A stretch of DNA of 6,363 nt from Acidobacteriota bacterium. GTDB lineage: Bacteria; Acidobacteriota; Blastocatellia; Pyrinomonadales; Pyrinomonadaceae. The position numbers were made by a program, and so were the translations under genes. The notes under the pieces are model-generated. The model worked only from the letters and a program-made list of their open reading frames with translations. It searched no databases and had not been told where the DNA came from. How positions within the stretch are numbered: position 1 is the stretch's first letter; every line of letters begins with the position of its first letter. Shown here piece after piece: positions 3,767 to 6,363 of the stretch. The stretch covers positions 1 to 6,363 of the forward strand of contig QHXE01000493.1 of the NCBI GenBank assembly GCA_003222835.1. Reading direction: 5' to 3'.

Positions 3767-5890
3767 ATGGCTACACAATCTGATTCGAAGAACGTGCTCA
3801 ACATCCGCGGAGCACTGGCAAAGCTTAAACCGGAAGATGCCAAGCGGCTTGCTGTCTATGTTGTGCGGGGCGATGAGATTATTGCCCGGGCGCCAGTCGA
3901 TCAATCTGGCAACTTTCAAATTGGCGTTGACCGAGCTGCCATTACCGACCGTGCAGGTTTCCAGGTCGAAGCCGTTGTTGGTCCGGCGGCCATGGGAAAG
4001 AACTTGGATCCATCACGCAAGCTCCAGCGAATAGCGCTGGATCCGAAGGGCCTTGCCGCAGCAAAAGCTGAATTCGTAGTGCCGACGGACAAGCTCAAAA
4101 TAACTGAAGAGGTGCTTAGGTTTTGGTGGCAGTGGTGCCGCAATTATTGCGTGAAGGGGGTGGTCTTAGGGCCTGACCATTGTCCTGTTCCCGGCGCGAC
4201 AGTCACCGTGTCGAGTGTTCTGCACGCTTCGGGTGGCGGTTATACAGTCACTCCACAAAGCACCGTAACCGCTGACAGCACCGGACACTTCACGATTTGT
4301 TTCGATTGGTGCACATGGTGTGTAGGTTGGCCCTGTTGGCCGATTTGGTGGTTCTGCTGGCCGTGGTGGTGGGAGTGGGACATTCTGCACATTATTGAAA
4401 AGTTGGAGGTCACCATGCCGCCGCGCATTGGGCCAATCGGTCCCGGGCCGTTGGTGACGTTAGAAAATGTAGTGACCACGCCAAAATTCAGTTTTCCGCT
4501 TAAGCAACCGCTCCCTGCGGATCTTATGGTGGGTCAGGGATTCGCCGAAGCTCGTAAACCCGAAGAAAGGTTGGTCCCCGATCAGGCGCGAACTGATCTA
4601 ATCAAGCGTAAGTTATCCGATCCTCGCATCCAGGCGATCTTCCCCTGGTGGTGGTGGTGCTGCGAGAATCCCAACATTATTTTCACCGTGAGACAGGGGC
4701 CGAACGTGATCGTGGACGAGCACCCGGCCACCGACACGCGCTGGTGTTTTCCTGACGGGAGCAACGTAACCCTTATCGGCAACCAGAACACGATCTCTGC
4801 ATGTAGCGGCGATCCGCTTCCATCACAGGGTTTCGTCTGGACGCGCGTTGGCAATACCCTGGTCAACACAATCCTGGACGGCTACGCACAGGGTAGCGGG
4901 TCGGGCCATGATAGCGATATGGCCTTTACTGGTCGGCTTGATATTTTCGGAGGCTTCGCGCCCGGTTCGTCTGTCGCCTACTATCAGGTGAAGGGCGCCC
5001 CATGGACCGGCAATCCGTCGCGCGGTGGTACTGCCCCGGTCGGTGACGGCCCTCCGATTGCGGCTGACCTGTATAACTATGCGTTCATGCTGCATCCCGG
5101 TTTTGTCGTCACGGTCGAGCCCGTAAAGATGGGGCCATTCACCGACCCGGCCCATCCTGGACTGCCCAATCTTTACGCGACCGAGGAACATCGACACTTG
5201 GTTCCTACAACGTTGCTCCCGGCTTTCCCGGCGGGCACGTTCATGGCATGGGCGTATGGGGGCTTAAAGTTGAGCGTGCCGGCAGCCAGCCTTGTCAGTG
5301 GCGGGCTCGGGGCCGTTAGGCTAAGCGTCGCGGCCTTCGACGTTGCGTTTAATCTCCTCGGGTTGCCGGCGAATACCGACGACCATCTAACACTGGAAAT
5401 CGATACCACACCGTTGACGGTCGCGCACATCAACAGCTTCGTGGCATTCGATATCGCCAATAATCCGGTGGCCTCTACCGGCTCAAGCGCGGATTGCCCG
5501 GCTTTCAATGTCGGGCCTGGGGGCTACGTGGTTCTCAACGTTAGCGTTCGCGACGACAATGGTCATCTTTGCGATTACCAACTTGTTCCTAATTTCGGTC
5601 ATGGCTCGACCGGTGTAACCGTGCCCAACATTCGGGGATACAAGACGCCGACGCCGTTCGCGCCTGCGCCTGCGCCTGGCCCCTACACTGAGCCGGCCAT
5701 TGCTCATGTGTTGGGGGATCCATCAACCGGCAAGGCGTTCGTGGGCGGGACAGAGAACATAAAGTTCACACCGACCGTAAACTGCTGTTACGATTTTAGG
5801 CTGGGCGTCGCCAAGCGCGTCACGACGGGCTACGGCTTCGTGGGCAGTTACACGGCAGACTTCTGGACTGCGACCATAAGAGTGTCGTAG
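3767..5890 (+). CDS. Trp/Cys-patch multidomain beta-sandwich protein, function unknown
   Basis: The protein has 707 residues and no Sec signal peptide. An N-terminal beta module (about 11-75) ends with APVDQSGNFQI. The first aromatic/Cys patch is FWWQWCRNYC (119-128). A second module (about 128-180; CPVPGATVTV, then TADSTGHFTI) looks like a carboxypeptidase-regulatory-like/CNA-B-type beta-sandwich. The second patch (181-204) has 11 Trp and several Cys in 24 residues. The third, WWWWCC (294-299), opens a module with DTRWCFPDGSNVTL (323-336). The C-terminal half is beta-rich, with GRLDIFGGFAPG (389-400), LTLEIDTTPL (541-550), DNGHLCDYQL (597-606), a Pro/Ala linker (626-638, encoded partly by a 6-bp triplicate at 5660-5677) and NCCYDF (672-677). 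There are 16 Cys and 23 Trp in all, 18 of the Trp in the three patches. I recall unnamed bacterial proteins with similar WWWW/CPVPGA patterns. No catalytic motif is visible. It heads a cluster with two small genes downstream. Confidence 0.85.
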   Translation: MATQSDSKNVLNIRGALAKLKPEDAKRLAVYVVRGDEIIARAPVDQSGNFQIGVDRAAITDRAGFQVEAVVGPAAMGKNLDPSRKLQRIALDPKGLAAAKAEFVVPTDKLKITEEVLRFWWQWCRNYCVKGVVLGPDHCPVPGATVTVSSVLHASGGGYTVTPQSTVTADSTGHFTICFDWCTWCVGWPCWPIWWFCWPWWWEWDILHIIEKLEVTMPPRIGPIGPGPLVTLENVVTTPKFSFPLKQPLPADLMVGQGFAEARKPEERLVPDQARTDLIKRKLSDPRIQAIFPWWWWCCENPNIIFTVRQGPNVIVDEHPATDTRWCFPDGSNVTLIGNQNTISACSGDPLPSQGFVWTRVGNTLVNTILDGYAQGSGSGHDSDMAFTGRLDIFGGFAPGSSVAYYQVKGAPWTGNPSRGGTAPVGDGPPIAADLYNYAFMLHPGFVVTVEPVKMGPFTDPAHPGLPNLYATEEHRHLVPTTLLPAFPAGTFMAWAYGGLKLSVPAASLVSGGLGAVRLSVAAFDVAFNLLGLPANTDDHLTLEIDTTPLTVAHINSFVAFDIANNPVASTGSSADCPAFNVGPGGYVVLNVSVRDDNGHLCDYQLVPNFGHGSTGVTVPNIRGYKTPTPFAPAPAPGPYTEPAIAHVLGDPSTGKAFVGGTENIKFTPTVNCCYDFRLGVAKRVTTGYGFVGSYTADFWTATIRVS

Positions 5891-5900
5891 GCCCCTGCCG

Positions 5901-6230
5901 ATGAGTGCCCACGCGATGGAGTTCTACCGGCTAGTTCTTGGCATCTTGAGCGTGTGGCGCATCACACACTTGCTGCAGGCGGAAGACGGACCCTGGGACC
6001 TCATGGTTCGCTTCCGCCAAGCAGTGGGTGATGGCTTTGTCGGAAATCTTCTCGATTGCTTTCAGTGTTGCAGCCTTTGGGTGGCAGTGCCGTTCGCAGT
6101 TTTTCTGGCAGCAGGCTGGCGCCAGGGTATGCTGCTATGGCTGTCGTTTTCAGCGGGGGCGATTCTCCTTGAACGCGCCACCAACCACGGTCAGACACCG
6201 CCGCCGGCATCCTACTTTGAAAGTGAGTGA
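5901..6230 (+). CDS. Small membrane protein resembling DUF1360
   Basis: The protein has 109 residues. The N-terminal helix (about 7-25) carries SVWRITHLLQAEDGPWDL, an R(I/L)TxLL-x-(E/D)D-x-P pattern typical of DUF1360 proteins. The middle holds LLDCFQCCSLWVAV (50-63), with Cys53, Cys56, Cys57 and Trp60. In the family this is a CxxC-x-x-x-W motif entering a transmembrane segment. Two hydrophobic segments follow (about 58-71 and 76-91), then a polar tail. DUF1360 proteins are small membrane proteins of unknown function. The start at 5901 is 10 bp after the preceding stop. Met6 (5916) is an alternative, and neither has a clear Shine-Dalgarno, so translation is probably coupled to the large gene. 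The shared Cys/Trp character with its neighbours suggests a joint role. Confidence 0.78.
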   Translation: MSAHAMEFYRLVLGILSVWRITHLLQAEDGPWDLMVRFRQAVGDGFVGNLLDCFQCCSLWVAVPFAVFLAAGWRQGMLLWLSFSAGAILLERATNHGQTPPPASYFESE

Positions 6231-6236
6231 CTAGAA

Positions 6237-6363
6237 ATGTCCTGTTGCGGCCAGAAACGGGCGCAATTTCTCAATGCCCAGTACGGACGCCCGGCGTTCG
6301 ACCATCAGAAACAAACGGAGTCTCCCGCAGTCCGCAAATCGGCTCCTGTGGCGGTGGTTTTTG
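6237..6363 (+). CDS. Start of a small Cys-motif protein, MSCCGQKR (runs off right edge)
   Basis: The ATG at 6237, six bases after the DUF1360-like stop codon, opens a frame of 42 codons still open at the window end. It reads MSCCGQKRAQFLNAQYGRPAF, then a polar Gln/Ser/Pro stretch, then APVAVVF. The preceding GTGAGTGA overlaps the stop codon of the previous gene and may serve as a weak ribosome-binding site. I recall short bacterial proteins starting M(S)CCGQKR whose second half is a small beta domain, but I cannot verify this and only the front is visible. The adjacent Cys pair at positions 3-4 near the N-terminus could be a metal, lipid or disulfide site. It is not a Sec lipobox, because no hydrophobic helix precedes it. 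Spacing places it in the same transcription unit as the two genes before it. Confidence 0.65.
   Translation, partial: MSCCGQKRAQFLNAQYGRPAFDHQKQTESPAVRKSAPVAVVF

Noticed and set aside
3767..5890. Prophage structural gene or secreted adhesin
   Set aside because: There is no signal peptide, sorting motif, or recognisable tail, capsid or integrase gene nearby in the window. It is kept only as one hypothesis for the cluster.

Overview
The window looks like a stretch of bacterial chromosome, probably from an Acidobacteriota member of the Blastocatellia/Pyrinomonadales type. This placement rests on recollection, not a search. The gaps between housekeeping genes are packed with short palindromic repeats whose chance translations (for example RSLPLAVLT and PTLVG) I associate with that group, and the metallo-beta-lactamase (MBL) protein resembles an acidobacterial type. 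Gene density, start context and the absence of phage hallmark genes argue against a plain prophage.

Layout. Positions 1-164 (minus strand) hold the first 54 codons of a dCTP deaminase gene (dcd) that runs off the left edge. Positions 165-546 hold no gene. They contain at least four repeat structures: a 7-bp-stem hairpin, a 12-bp perfect palindrome next to a REP-like unit, a 7-bp tandem array, and a 71-bp inverted repeat. A ribonuclease Z-like metallohydrolase follows at 547-1314. A gap with an inverted repeat (1325-1414) precedes aroB, 3-dehydroquinate synthase (1555-2712), which may start on a leaderless mRNA. Next come a pair of REP-like units in inverted orientation with 34-bp perfect arms (2727-2872) and a single-pass membrane protein of 130 residues (2894-3286).

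From 3287 the character changes. A 480-bp stretch without a convincing gene carries a promoter-like sequence, a hairpin and a possible remnant of a secreted small protein. It leads to a tight plus-strand cluster: a 707-residue protein with extreme tryptophan/cysteine patches (3767-5890), a small membrane protein resembling DUF1360 (5901-6230), and the start of a short protein beginning MSCCGQKR (6237 to the right edge). The gaps between these are 10 and 6 bp, so they very likely form one transcription unit.

The first half is ordinary metabolism (pyrimidine nucleotide and shikimate pathways) with no operonic link between the genes. The right-hand cluster is the candidate for an undescribed system. 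None of its three proteins has a function I can assign, but all carry conspicuous Cys motifs. The large one is built from beta-sandwich-like modules joined by Trp/Cys-rich patches and has no Sec signal peptide. The cluster continues beyond the window, so its full content is unknown.
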